A stretch of DNA of 64,000 nucleotides, taken from NCBI RefSeq assembly GCF_900094705.1, contig NZ_FMAR01000010.1, forward strand, positions 123,030-187,029. Reading direction: 5' to 3'. The notes beneath the pieces are model-generated. The model was not told the DNA's origin. It worked only from the letters and a program-made list of their open reading frames with translations, and made no database searches. Position 1 is the stretch's first letter, and each line of letters begins with the position of its first letter. The position numbers were made by a program, and so were the translations under genes. Shown here piece by piece: positions 26,997 through 35,067 of the stretch. Origin of the DNA: Chitinophaga costaii. Its GTDB lineage: Bacteria > Bacteroidota > Bacteroidia > Chitinophagales > Chitinophagaceae.

Positions 26997-28445
26997 CTAC
27001 CAGATAAAACTAGCGACCGCTCCCGATGGTAGTACCGGGGTCACTATCTTACCGTTGTATTTAATGTTAAACGCCTGCTGCGAAGATCCCGTGTTGATCA
27101 CCAGTAGCACATGTTTTCCATCGGGGCGTTTAAAGGCCACGTTATTGAAAGTGCTATTGTTATCAGAACCTATACGCACAGCACCTGGGCGGATAAACTT
27201 GGCGGCATGGCCAATAATGTAGTAAGACACATTGCGCGTTACACTGCCGCTAATGGTGAGGGCGCCCATGCAGTTGCTGCAACCGCCGGAGGTATGCGGC
27301 CCGTAATTAGCATCGGAGGCCAGGTTCCATTCCAGCACATTTCGGCTCCAATTGCGCGTAGCGCCAATAATCAGGTTAGTGATATGCCATTTCAGATCGC
27401 CCCCAAAATTACCGGGGCCACCCACCCACTGCTCGGTAAAATATACCGACTTATCGGGATAAGCATTGTGCACATTACTCAGCGCGCTGATGTCGCCGGC
27501 ATAAAGGTGAAAGGCGGAACCATCTACAAAGGCATTGGCTCCTGCATCCGCTAAAATACTAAGGGGATAATCTGTACGGTCTGCATTATGATCATACACG
27601 ATAATCTTGGTGGTAAGTCCCGCATCCCGGAAAGCGGGTCCCAGCGCATTTTTGATGAAGTTGGTTTGTTCGTCGGGCTGCATGGTCATACTGGGATTGT
27701 TGTTGCCATTCAAGGGTTCATTCTGGGGCGTAATGGCGTCTATGGTAATGCCTGCTGCCTTCATCGCTTGAATATATTTTACAAAATACTGGGCATACAC
27801 CGCATAATTGGCCGGCTTTAAACTACCGCCTGAAAAGCTGCTATTGGTCTTCATCCACACGGGGGCAGTCCAGGGCGAGCCTAATATTTTAATATCAGGC
27901 GCAATGGCCAGTATTTTTTTCAATATGGGTATCAGGTCCGTATTTTCTTTATCAATGCTGAACTGCGCCAGGGTAGGATCTTCGGTGCCAGCGGCTACAT
28001 CATCGTAGGTGAAGGTGGAACTACTCATGTCAGACGCGCCGATACTGACGCGCAGGTAGCTCACGCCAATGTGATTACTGTCTGTTGCAAATAGTTCCTG
28101 CAACAAAGCATCCTGCGTGGCGGGGTCCAGGGCATGGATTAGGGAGGCACTGCCGCCGGTGAGGCAGTAGCCGAAACCATCGATAGACTGGAATGTCTGG
28201 GAATCGTCTACGTTGATGGTGGGGTAGGTATTCACCGTATCGCGGAATAGCAGGCTTACATTTTGTTTGGCCAGCAACACACTTTTGTCTGCGGTAGTAA
28301 CCCAGGCCTCCACATCGGTTTTTAAAGGGCCGGTGGACGTATCTACGGGAGGATTTACAGGTGTGGTGCCGGTATCGCCGGTACATCCTGCGGTGGTAAT
28401 GGCTGCCAGTAAGCAAACCAATGCTACTTTGTGTAGGTTTTTCAT
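26997..28445 (-). CDS. GH30-family glycoside hydrolase lipoprotein (probable beta-1,6-glucanase type)
   Basis: 482 residues. Lipoprotein signal with Cys about 21 (AAITTAGCTGD), then a Thr/Pro-rich spacer. The (beta/alpha)8 domain starts QTFQSIDGFGYCLTGGSASL, typical of GH30. The acid/base is Glu243 in ITPQNEPLNGNNN and the nucleophile Glu338 in YFTEQWVGG. A beta-sandwich side domain ends the protein (PDGKHVLLVINTGSSQQAFNIKYNGK). Subfamilies GH30_1/3 cleave glucosylceramide or beta-1,6-glucan. Pairing with a GH16 laminarinase-like enzyme 7 bp upstream favours beta-glucan from fungal walls or laminarin. Confidence 0.92.
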   Translation of the reverse strand: MKNLHKVALVCLLAAITTAGCTGDTGTTPVNPPVDTSTGPLKTDVEAWVTTADKSVLLAKQNVSLLFRDTVNTYPTINVDDSQTFQSIDGFGYCLTGGSASLIHALDPATQDALLQELFATDSNHIGVSYLRVSIGASDMSSSTFTYDDVAAGTEDPTLAQFSIDKENTDLIPILKKILAIAPDIKILGSPWTAPVWMKTNSSFSGGSLKPANYAVYAQYFVKYIQAMKAAGITIDAITPQNEPLNGNNNPSMTMQPDEQTNFIKNALGPAFRDAGLTTKIIVYDHNADRTDYPLSILADAGANAFVDGSAFHLYAGDISALSNVHNAYPDKSVYFTEQWVGGPGNFGGDLKWHITNLIIGATRNWSRNVLEWNLASDANYGPHTSGGCSNCMGALTISGSVTRNVSYYIIGHAAKFIRPGAVRIGSDNNSTFNNVAFKRPDGKHVLLVINTGSSQQAFNIKYNGKIVTPVLPSGAVASFIW

Positions 28446-28452
28446 AGTGAAA

Positions 28453-29313
28453 TCATTTATCGGTCATTTTATATACGCGAACATAATCTACCTCCATGGT
28501 AACGGGGAAAATAGGATCGTCTACCCCCTGCGCACCCCCCCAGTCGCCACCAATGGCAAGGTTCAACAGTAAATGAAACCGTTTGTCGAACGGCCATACC
28601 GTATACCCGGCGCCTTCGTTCTGCACCGTGAGTACCAATTCATCATCAATATACCCGCGCAGCGCCGTTGGCGTCCAGTCCAGCCGATACAAGTGGAATC
28701 CGGTGATCGCGGTGGGAATCACCTTGGTAGCTGTTTGCTGGGTATTGGTTTTAAAGTAATATTTTTCGCAGTGTGCGCTGATGTGAATGTTATTGGGATC
28801 GTACCCCACCTGCTCCATAATATCTATTTCGCCCGACTTTGGCCAGGAGCCATAAGCCCAGTCGGTAGGAAGCATCCAAATGGCAGGCCAGCTGCCTGTA
28901 CCCGCCGGTAATTTAGCTTTTATTTCGAAGCGGCCATACAACCAATCGCCTTTATGAGCAGTCACCAGCCTGGCGGATGTGTAATCGCGGCCATTGGAGG
29001 CCTCTTTGCGGGCGGTGATATGTAGCAGGCCGTCTTTCACATAAGCGTTGCTTATGCTGCTGGTATAATCTTCCAGCTCATGGTTGCCCCAGCCGCTGCC
29101 GCCCAGGTCGTAGCCCCATTTCCGGGCATCCGGCAGGCCGTCTGTATCAAACTCATCGCGCCATACCGGCGTAGGCTCAAAGGTCCAACCCTTGTCTTGC
29201 GGCGGTGTGGGCTTCACATTACCCCCACTGGAAATAGCATCTCTTTTTTGCCCGGAGCAGGCAATAATGGCCACCGTAAATAGCAATAGGGGCAAAATAC
29301 ATAATATTTTCAT
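28453..29313 (-). CDS. GH16-family beta-glucanase lipoprotein
   Basis: 286 residues. Lipoprotein signal (LLLFTVAIIACSGQ, Cys about 20), short linker, then a single GH16 jelly-roll beginning WRDEFDTDGLPDARKWGYDLGGSGWGNHELEDYT. The catalytic motif is GEIDIMEQVG with nucleophile Glu162, Asp164 and acid/base Glu167. The IM between Asp and Glu is the laminarinase (beta-1,3-glucanase) form with the extra beta-bulge residue. It is first in a two-gene operon with the GH30 protein. Together they would cut beta-1,3 main chains and beta-1,6 branches at the cell surface. Confidence 0.94.
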   Translation of the reverse strand: MKILCILPLLLFTVAIIACSGQKRDAISSGGNVKPTPPQDKGWTFEPTPVWRDEFDTDGLPDARKWGYDLGGSGWGNHELEDYTSSISNAYVKDGLLHITARKEASNGRDYTSARLVTAHKGDWLYGRFEIKAKLPAGTGSWPAIWMLPTDWAYGSWPKSGEIDIMEQVGYDPNNIHISAHCEKYYFKTNTQQTATKVIPTAITGFHLYRLDWTPTALRGYIDDELVLTVQNEGAGYTVWPFDKRFHLLLNLAIGGDWGGAQGVDDPIFPVTMEVDYVRVYKMTDK

Positions 29314-29369
29314 GCTATTCGTTTAAAGGACAACACCCACCTCCGTATAGTATTAAAAGTGGAAATGTT

Positions 29370-29912
29370 TTAAAGACACTGGTCCCTCAGCATTTGCAGG
29401 TAGGCACTCCCCTTCTCCCGCGCAAACTGCACATTGCGGGCGGGTATCTTTTCCGCATCTCCATAAAACGCCAGCGCTTTGCGGATGCTGGCCTCGCGCA
29501 AGAGGTGCAGCATGGGGTAAATACTACGATTGGTAAAATTAGCGGCATCGTCTACCGTGCTGCCTTCGAACTGGTATAGGGGGTGAAAGGTAGCTACCTG
29601 GTAAATGCCCTGGTAGCCCTTTTGCTGTAAGAGATGCTCTACCCGCCGCACCAGCGCCAGGTAATCGTGGAAAGCGGCGAAGGTGCCGGGCAAAATAAGT
29701 AGCGTAGTTTCGATATTTTTATCTGCATCCAGCCGCTGAAGCTCCCGCAGTAATACGGCGCGGCTCGAGGTAAGGGTCATGCCTGTTTCCACCTGGTAAT
29801 GAATACTGTTGCGTTGCAGCTCGCGCGCAGCAAAAGGACAAAAATTACAACCAATCACCACAGATTGTATCCATTGGCGGGTTTGTGCAACGACCGTGGC
29901 TTTATCATCCAT
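29370..29912 (-). CDS. DUF1415 family protein
   Basis: 180 residues, soluble, probably cytoplasmic. It opens TRQWIQSVVIGCNFCPFAARELQRN, where the GCNFCPFA cysteine pair is the DUF1415 hallmark, and continues with TTLLILPGTFAAFHDYLALV and YQVATFHPLYQFEG. The function is not established; the CxxC-like pair could bind metal or be redox active. ATG 29912 is chosen because a -7 box lies 4 nt upstream and the longer open frame (to 30071) runs into the neighbouring broken gene. Located after the GH16 gene but on its own promoter. Confidence 0.88.
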   Translation of the reverse strand: MDDKATVVAQTRQWIQSVVIGCNFCPFAARELQRNSIHYQVETGMTLTSSRAVLLRELQRLDADKNIETTLLILPGTFAAFHDYLALVRRVEHLLQQKGYQGIYQVATFHPLYQFEGSTVDDAANFTNRSIYPMLHLLREASIRKALAFYGDAEKIPARNVQFAREKGSAYLQMLRDQCL

Positions 29913-29916
29913 GCCG

Positions 29917-29924
29917 TAAAGATA
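29917..29924 (-). promoter_or_regulatory. -7 box adjoining the DUF1415 start (TATCTTTA)
   Basis: Minus-strand TATCTTTA then C, near-consensus TAnnTTTR, ends 4 nt before ATG 29912. Transcription would begin at or next to the start codon, predicting a leaderless mRNA. Confidence 0.5.
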
Positions 29925-29932
29925 GCGGAATA

Positions 29933-30334
29933 TCACTCGGGCGCAATACCTGCGGGTAATTCTGCCTGTAAGCTCTTTACCGGGTTTACCATTGTGGCTT
30001 TCGTGGCAGGCTGGCATACCGTAACCAGCGCCATAAGCAGGGCAAATATGCCTGCACCCGCAAACATCCATCCGCTGAGCATCACGGCGGCCACCTGTTT
30101 TTTATCTACAAGCACATATAAGTTGTCTTCCCCGGCAATTACCGTAGGCAGGTACATGCCCACGCTGCTTGGGGGTTTGGTCAATGCCGGGAACGGATCG
30201 ACGGCCAGGAAATGCCAGTTTAAAAGCGGGAAAATGGCATTGTCGGCAAAGATGATTTCTTAAATTTTATACTGCTGATCAAGCTGTAAGATGGTGCCAC
30301 CACCTTCAGGATTTATGCGGGCGTTACTACCCAT
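29933..30334 (-). pseudogene. Small single-helix membrane protein interrupted by a TAA
   Basis: From ATG 30334 the minus strand reads MGSNARINPEGGGTILQLDQ and on to YKI, then TAA at 30262-30260, then continues in the same frame EIIFADNAIFPLLNWHFLAV ... KQVAAVMLSGWMFAGAGIFALLMALV and ends at 29933. No usable ATG follows the stop until deep in the frame. A single A-to-T change (AAA to TAA) would explain the interruption. The C-terminal half has one clear membrane helix. Family not recognised, though it is loosely like short DUF3592-type proteins. Pseudogene or sequence error. Confidence 0.5.
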
Positions 30335-30357
30335 CTCTGTACGCTAGGCGAACAGTA

Positions 30358-30945
30358 TTATTCCTGTTGTTGATGCAAGGCCCGTTCAATATGTTTATCG
30401 GGTACTAGCCAGGTAGTAGCTACTAAAAATATGATTATTTCGGAGCATAGGGGGCTTACATATGCCAGTCCTATACCCACCAGGTAACCAATGGTGGAGA
30501 TAATACTTTTGCGGTTATTAGCACGTATAGCTGCTTCCATGGCCGGACTAAAAGGTGTGCAACTGCGTATTACGGCAATAAGGATGGTGTAAGCAGCGCC
30601 GCAAAGCATCAGGTTCAGCGAGTAGGCCACTATAGTATTGGGGGCCTGGTGATTTTCTCCCAGCCAGCCCGTAGTAACCGGCAGCAGGGAAAGCCAGAAC
30701 AGCAGATGCAGGTTGGCCCAGATAATACCGGAAGAAACGTTTTTAACTGTGTGCAGCAGGTGATGATGATTGCCCCAGTAAATGCCTACATAAATAAAAC
30801 TGATAACATAACTGAGGAACACAGGAAATAAAGGTTCCAGATCGCTCCAATTGGCCCCATGCGGTACTTTAATTTCTAACACCATGATGGTAATGATGAT
30901 GGCAAATACGCCATCGCTGAATGCTTCTAGTCTTGTTTTATTCAT
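30358..30945 (-). CDS. TMEM175-family (DUF1211) potassium channel-like protein
   Basis: 195 residues from ATG 30945. It begins MNKTRLEAFSDGVFAIIITIMVLEIKVP, where FSDGVFAI is the signature of TMEM175 channel helix 1 that lines the pore. Six hydrophobic segments follow, including YVISFIYVGIYWGNHHHLL with the conserved His cluster and ANLHLLFWLSLLPVTTGWLG. Bacterial TMEM175 proteins are tetrameric, weakly K-selective leak channels of the inner membrane. A longer frame to 30993 adds non-conserved residues. It overlaps no neighbour; the preceding broken gene lies 23 bp downstream. Confidence 0.9.
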   Translation of the reverse strand: MNKTRLEAFSDGVFAIIITIMVLEIKVPHGANWSDLEPLFPVFLSYVISFIYVGIYWGNHHHLLHTVKNVSSGIIWANLHLLFWLSLLPVTTGWLGENHQAPNTIVAYSLNLMLCGAAYTILIAVIRSCTPFSPAMEAAIRANNRKSIISTIGYLVGIGLAYVSPLCSEIIIFLVATTWLVPDKHIERALHQQQE

Positions 30946-31042
30946 GACAATACAGATTAATGGCAATATAAGATTATTGTGGGATTGTAGCACAACTGCT
31001 CCTTATGTAGGCAGCAGTTAATGGGTTTTCCGGCATTCGCCG

Positions 31043-31398
31043 GGCTTATTTGATAGCATTGGATAAATGAAAGCAATTAGTGCGCGAAGACTCTCCATAA
31101 AGCAAGATGGAGGCAGATAGTTTGCAAAGCATTTGCGGCCTCAGGAAAATGGCGTGAGAAATTTACGCAGTGCAGCGTTAAGCGGCAAACGGGCCGAGCG
31201 AAGTACAAAAGCCCAGTTGCACAATCGCCCAATAGAAATCCTCTCGCTCAATAGTAAGCTTCGTTTGCCGTAGCGGAGCGCAGTAAATTTTAGCCATTTT
31301 CCGCAGCCGCCAGGTGCTTTTTTATTTCTTTTTTGCACCAGCAAAAAAGAAAGCCCCCGCGGCAGCGGAGCATCTCCCAGCGCATGCCAGCAAAAACA
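31043..31398. repeat. Hairpin-forming repeat, copy 1 (about 356 bp)
   Basis: First of two near-identical direct copies. The core 31144-31302 is a long imperfect inverted repeat. GGAAAATGGC (31144-31153) pairs with GCCATTTTCC (31293-31302), and the next segments AAATTTAC/GTAAATTT and GGCAAAC/GTTTGCC also pair. A second perfect 12-bp hairpin, TTTCTTTTTTGC/GCAAAAAAGAAA with loop ACCA, lies at 31325-31352. A 67-codon frame inside is shared by both copies but lacks protein-like features. Probably a non-autonomous interspersed element. Confidence 0.8.
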
Positions 31399-31494
31399 TT
31401 ACCTTCGTACATATCATCGATAAGCGTGGATGATATGCGCAAAGGCCATCCCCCTGCCCCCTTCAAATGGGGACTAATGCATCGGAGCCACCAT

Positions 31495-31848
31495 GGCTTA
31501 TTTGACAGCATCAAATAAATGAAAGCGAATAGTGCGAAGACTCTCCATTTAGCAAGATGGAAACAGATAGTTTGCAAAGCATTTGCGGCCTCAGGAAAAT
31601 GGCGTCAGAAATTTACGCAGTGCAGCGTTAAGCGGCAAACGGGCCGAGCGAAGTACAAAAACCCAGCTGCACAATCGCCCAATAGGAATCCTCTCGCTCA
31701 ATAGTAAGCTTCGTTTGCCGTAGCGGAGCGAAGTAAATTTTAGCCATTTTCCGCAGCCGCCAGGTGCTTTTTTATTTCTTTTTTGCACCAGCAAAAAAGA
31801 AAGCCCCCGCGGCAGCGGAGCATCTCCCGGCGCATGCCAGCAAAAACA
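31495..31848. repeat. Hairpin-forming repeat, copy 2 (about 354 bp)
   Basis: Second direct copy, offset 450-452 bp from copy 1 with roughly 95% identity by eye (scattered substitutions and one 2-bp deletion). The long hairpin lies at 31594-31752 and the perfect 12-bp hairpin at 31775-31802. A 96-bp unrelated spacer (31399-31494) separates the copies. Copy 2 ends exactly where the prfH terminator begins. The 30946-31042 flank holds nothing else recognised. Confidence 0.8.
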
Positions 31849-31879
31849 AATGCAGTGGATGTACCCGCTTCCACTGCAT
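31841..31879 (-). terminator. Intrinsic terminator of the rtcB-prfH operon
   Basis: On the minus strand ATGCAGTGGA (31879-31870) pairs perfectly with TCCACTGCAT (31859-31850) and is followed by TTTGTTTTTG (31849-31840). It lies 17 nt after the prfH stop. The U-tract is made of bases at the end of repeat copy 2. Confidence 0.75.
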
Positions 31880-31895
31880 GTTTCCTCAAAGATTC

Positions 31896-32513
31896 TTAAG
31901 TGAGCGGCGCGGTAAATACCTTAATAGCGCCGCCCCGTTGTAACTGGGTGTGCTGCGTCCATTGGTCTTGCACACGGGCCAGTTGCGCTTTCATTTCCAG
32001 GGCGTATAATTGCTGGAGCAGGCGCTCAGTGGCCAGTTTTTTATTTTGGTGTTGAGAGCGGCTGTCGCTAGCCAGTACGCGCAGTCCTGCTGCGGCATGG
32101 ATGGCCCATACGGCAGTCTCGGTTTTGTTTACGTGCTGTCCGCCGGGGCCCGAGGCGCGGGTGGTTTTGTATGTGATAGCACCTGCGGGTACTGCCTGGG
32201 CTGCGGGGGTAAAAGATTGTACACTCACAAACCAGTTCTTGCGGCCATGTGTAGGGCGGAAGGGGCTTTGGGCAATCCATTGTACGGTGCCTTCCCATTC
32301 GCGCAGCCAGGCAGCGGCAGCCCCGCCCTTCAACCGCAGCAACACAGAGTGCAGCGTGTCTGGAAGCGCACCGGGCGCTTTGTCTGTTACGGTGGCCTCC
32401 AGCCCTGCCGCCGTGGCGGATTGTAATAGCAAGGGAAGCAGCTTGGCCACTACCCTGCTGCATTCTGCCGGACCATGGCCGGCAGATATTTGCAGGAAAA
32501 TATAATTGTGCAT
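31896..32513 (-). CDS. prfH: Peptide chain release factor homolog PrfH
   Basis: 205 residues, a single-domain class-I release-factor relative that keeps the peptidyl-tRNA hydrolysis domain but lacks the codon-reading and full domain 1 parts of RF1/RF2. GGQ is at 124-126 in TTRASGPGGQHVNKTETAVWAIH. The N-terminal half (MHNYIFLQISAGHGPAECSR) is the PrfH-specific beta domain. It follows rtcB by 86 bp on the same strand. Established work on RtcB-PrfH pairs shows they act on ribosomes whose 16S decoding centre has been cleaved: PrfH releases the stalled peptide so that the RNA ligase can reseal the break. The tail GGAIKVFTAPLT is typical. Confidence 0.94.
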   Translation of the reverse strand: MHNYIFLQISAGHGPAECSRVVAKLLPLLLQSATAAGLEATVTDKAPGALPDTLHSVLLRLKGGAAAAWLREWEGTVQWIAQSPFRPTHGRKNWFVSVQSFTPAAQAVPAGAITYKTTRASGPGGQHVNKTETAVWAIHAAAGLRVLASDSRSQHQNKKLATERLLQQLYALEMKAQLARVQDQWTQHTQLQRGGAIKVFTAPLT

Positions 32514-32599
32514 GTTATGTAATATTATCAGGTAGGATTCCTAACTTTTTTTAAATAAAAACCCTGCGCACTTAATAATAAAAAAAATGCCGCAATGGC

Positions 32600-34009
32600 T
32601 TATTCTTTATGCATACGCACGATCTTGGGCAGAAAACGCCCTTCTACCGCCACCAAGGCCGATTGGAGATCCATCACCGTATGAATGTCTTTGTAGGCCA
32701 ATGGCGCTTCTTCGGTAGAACCGCCTATCAGCGTCACCTCATGTTGTGCCAGTAGTTTTTTCAGGGAAGACACGGTAATACTGTCTTTGGCCCGCTGGCG
32801 CGACATAGCCCGTCCGGCCCCATGGGAGGCCGATTGCAAGGCTTGGGCTACGCCCTTTCCCCGCACCAGGAAACCGGGATCTATCATGCTACCGGGAATA
32901 ATGCCTGCTTCACCTGCATGTGCCGGTGTGGCACCTTTGCGGTGTACGATAGCAGCCTGCCCATTGGATAGTGTTTCCTTCCACGCAAAATTATGGTGGT
33001 TCTCTACGGTGGCCAACGGCTGCAAACCCAGCGCCCTTGTCAGGTTCAGGTGAATACGCTCATGACAGGCCTTGGCATATTGGCCAGCCAGCGTCATACT
33101 CTCCCAGTAGGCCTGGCCTGCTTCGCTGTTCATATCCAGCCAGGCCAGGTGTTGAGCTGCTTTGGGCAGCCGGCATAGGTCGCGGGCTATATCCGTGTAA
33201 TACATGGCAATGGCCGCGCCCAGGCCCCGGGAGCCGCTGTGCGATAGCAGCGCTGTGTAATGCCCGGCGGGCAATGCCATCTCGTTGCCTTCATACAGCT
33301 CCAGGGCGCCAAATTCTACGAAGTGGTTACCTCCGCCAGAACTGCCCAATTGCCGGTAAGCTTTGCCCTGTAAGGATCGCAGCAGCTCCGTGTTTTTAAA
33401 CATAGGATCGTCCATCACGGCATGCTCCTGGCGTACACCAAGGCTGCCTTCCATACCGAAATGGGTATGTTCACGGAGGGCGGTTTTGAGTTGATGTCCA
33501 TACCGCACCAGGTATTTATCGTTTTCACTAAAAATGGTAAGCGCCATGCGGCAGCCAATGTCTACCCCTACAGCGTAGGGAATCACGGCGTTGTCGGTAG
33601 CCAGCACGCCGCCAATGGGCAGGCCATAACCGCCATGTGCATCGGGCATTAATGCCCCTTGCAAGGCCACGGGCAGTTGCAGTGCCACACCCATTTGTTG
33701 CTGGGCGCTTTGGTCTATTTGCTGACCGCCATACACCTTACAGGGCGCGGCATCTTGCGCGGCGCGCAGCGCGTAAGCGGTGAATACCGGCGCTACTTCG
33801 TCCGGCAGAAAATGCGCAGCCAGCGGAGCCCACACGGCATCATCTTTCCAGTCTTCGGGTGCTGCCATTACCTGTTGTAAAATATGCTGTAGTTGTTCCT
33901 GGCTTTCGTGTTTACAATGCCGGGATATGATATTGATGGCAAGACTGCGGCTAATGTCTGATGTGTAGCCAATCTTGCGCAGTGTTTTTAAAGGAATGCC
34001 TGCTTTCAT
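32600..34009 (-). CDS. rtcB: RtcB-type RNA ligase, PrfH-associated (RtcB2-like)
   Basis: 469 residues, cytoplasmic GTP/Mn-dependent 3'-phosphate RNA ligase. Motifs in order: MPDAHGGYGLPIGGVLAT, GVDIGCRM with the metal-binding Asp and Cys, SGGGNHFVEFG, LLSHSGSRGLG, VENHHNFAW, and HRKGATPAHAGEAGIIPGSM with later SHGAGRAMSR carrying the guanylylated His. The N-terminal 100 residues (ISRSLAINIISRHCKHESQEQL) extend beyond housekeeping RtcB, as in the PrfH-linked type. No archease or RtcA gene is present. The operon order rtcB then prfH fits repair of ribotoxin-cut rRNA. Upstream control is not evident: no RtcR gene lies nearby. Confidence 0.95.
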   Translation of the reverse strand: MKAGIPLKTLRKIGYTSDISRSLAINIISRHCKHESQEQLQHILQQVMAAPEDWKDDAVWAPLAAHFLPDEVAPVFTAYALRAAQDAAPCKVYGGQQIDQSAQQQMGVALQLPVALQGALMPDAHGGYGLPIGGVLATDNAVIPYAVGVDIGCRMALTIFSENDKYLVRYGHQLKTALREHTHFGMEGSLGVRQEHAVMDDPMFKNTELLRSLQGKAYRQLGSSGGGNHFVEFGALELYEGNEMALPAGHYTALLSHSGSRGLGAAIAMYYTDIARDLCRLPKAAQHLAWLDMNSEAGQAYWESMTLAGQYAKACHERIHLNLTRALGLQPLATVENHHNFAWKETLSNGQAAIVHRKGATPAHAGEAGIIPGSMIDPGFLVRGKGVAQALQSASHGAGRAMSRQRAKDSITVSSLKKLLAQHEVTLIGGSTEEAPLAYKDIHTVMDLQSALVAVEGRFLPKIVRMHKE

Positions 34010-34479
34010 ACAGTGCGAAAATTGAAGTAGTTATAAAAATGCATACAAAGGCGTGGGCCGCAAACGGCCGGTGTGTAAACAAAGCATAACCCATCGTGTT
34101 GTTGCTGCGCGGGCAGCAGGATGAAGAAATATTTTCTGGAAAACGGGTTGGCAACGCAGGCGTGGGAACGCCCCGTAGTAGCGGGTTTTATCCGGGATAA
34201 GGCATTACATGATACGCCGCCAGCCATGTGTGCAGACGTTCACTTTTTCTTACCACCTTAAAAAACGGGAAAAGACCGGTCTGGGTAAAACCGAAAGTGC
34301 CAACTAAGCGATATGTGTAGATTGTTCCAGCATATATAATACCCTCCACTTGTAGTTTAGGATGAGGTATAAATTGAGCAACAAAGTTGCGATGATTATT
34401 TTTAAAAAACAAGTTCCCCAAAAAATTAGCCTATATACAGACCTGTCTGTGCCAGGTATAAAAGTATTACCTTTAACCC
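34010..34479. other. Divergent intergenic region between rtcB and tetR
   Basis: 470 bp. It contains a small GGCCG/CGGCC hairpin (34056-34069), a 46-codon open frame from ATG 34121 that I could not support as a gene, and the tetR operator/promoter at its right end (34437-34475). No clear TAnnTTTG box was found for rtcB, which would be expected within the first 100 bp. Confidence 0.4.
34437..34475 (+). promoter_or_regulatory. tetR promoter with palindromic operator candidate
   Basis: ACAGACCTGTCTGT (34437-34450) is a 14-bp palindrome with CT at its centre. An overlapping ACCTG...CAGGT pair spans 34441-34457. TACCTTTA (34468-34475), a near-consensus -7 box, ends 4 nt before the tetR ATG at 34480. 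A palindrome 18 bp ahead of the -7 box is well placed for autorepression. The mRNA would be nearly leaderless. Confidence 0.5.
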
Positions 34480-35049
34480 ATGAAAACGGCAGGAGTAAAA
34501 GAAAGAGTATTGGAAACGGCGGCCCGGTTGTTTTACGAACAGGGCTACCAAGCTACGGGGATCAATCAGATCATCGAAGAGGCAGCTATTGCAAAAGCGA
34601 GCCTGTACCAGCATTTTGCCTCAAAAGAACTGGTGCTGAATGCTTACCTCCAAAATCATAAAATTAATTGGTATAATAACCTACTGGCCTACACCGAGCA
34701 GATGGAAGCTGGAAGGGAAAAGTTGCTGGGCCTGTTCGACTACCGCAAGCAAACGCTGGAAAACCGCCATTATAAAGGATGTGCTTTTTCCCGCATGGTG
34801 TATGAACTACCAGATATCAATGAAGAAGCGCTGGCCATTATCCAGGGCCACAAACTGGCCATTAAAGGATTTTTGAAACAGCAACTCTACGTAATGAAAA
34901 CAACTTTTGGGAAGGACGACCTGAACGAATTTACCGAAATGCTTTTCAACCTGTTAGAAGGTGCCATTCTGCAAGGCACCATCCTGCGCTCTAGCAAACC
35001 GATGGAAGAAACCCGGCGCATGATCGTGAAACTGCTGGATAAAATCTAA
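34480..35049 (+). CDS. TetR/AcrR-family transcriptional regulator
   Basis: 189 residues. The N-terminal HTH (about 8-52) reads VLETAARLFYEQGYQATGINQIIEEAAIAKASLYQHFASKELVLNAYL, the textbook TetR_N pattern. The helical C-terminal ligand domain is of the YcdC/short-chain type (GCAFSRMVYELPDINEEA, then LFNLLEGAILQGTI). It probably represses its own promoter through the palindrome just upstream. Its downstream neighbour is convergent and rtcB is divergent, so its other targets are not obvious from context. Ligand unknown. Confidence 0.93.
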   Translation: MKTAGVKERVLETAARLFYEQGYQATGINQIIEEAAIAKASLYQHFASKELVLNAYLQNHKINWYNNLLAYTEQMEAGREKLLGLFDYRKQTLENRHYKGCAFSRMVYELPDINEEALAIIQGHKLAIKGFLKQQLYVMKTTFGKDDLNEFTEMLFNLLEGAILQGTILRSSKPMEETRRMIVKLLDKI

Positions 35050-35067
35050 ACCGTAGCCAGCTTACAT

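Noticed and set aside
31141..31344. 67-codon minus-strand frame repeated at 31591-31794
   Set aside because: It lies inside the hairpin-forming repeat and follows its inverted structure; differences between the copies are not biased to synonymous sites, and there is no protein-like pattern.
34121..34261. 46-codon plus-strand frame MKKYFLENGLATQAWERPVV...
   Set aside because: Protein-like in places, but another frame over the same bases is equally open and no promoter or family match is visible. Kept only as a note for the rtcB-tetR gap.
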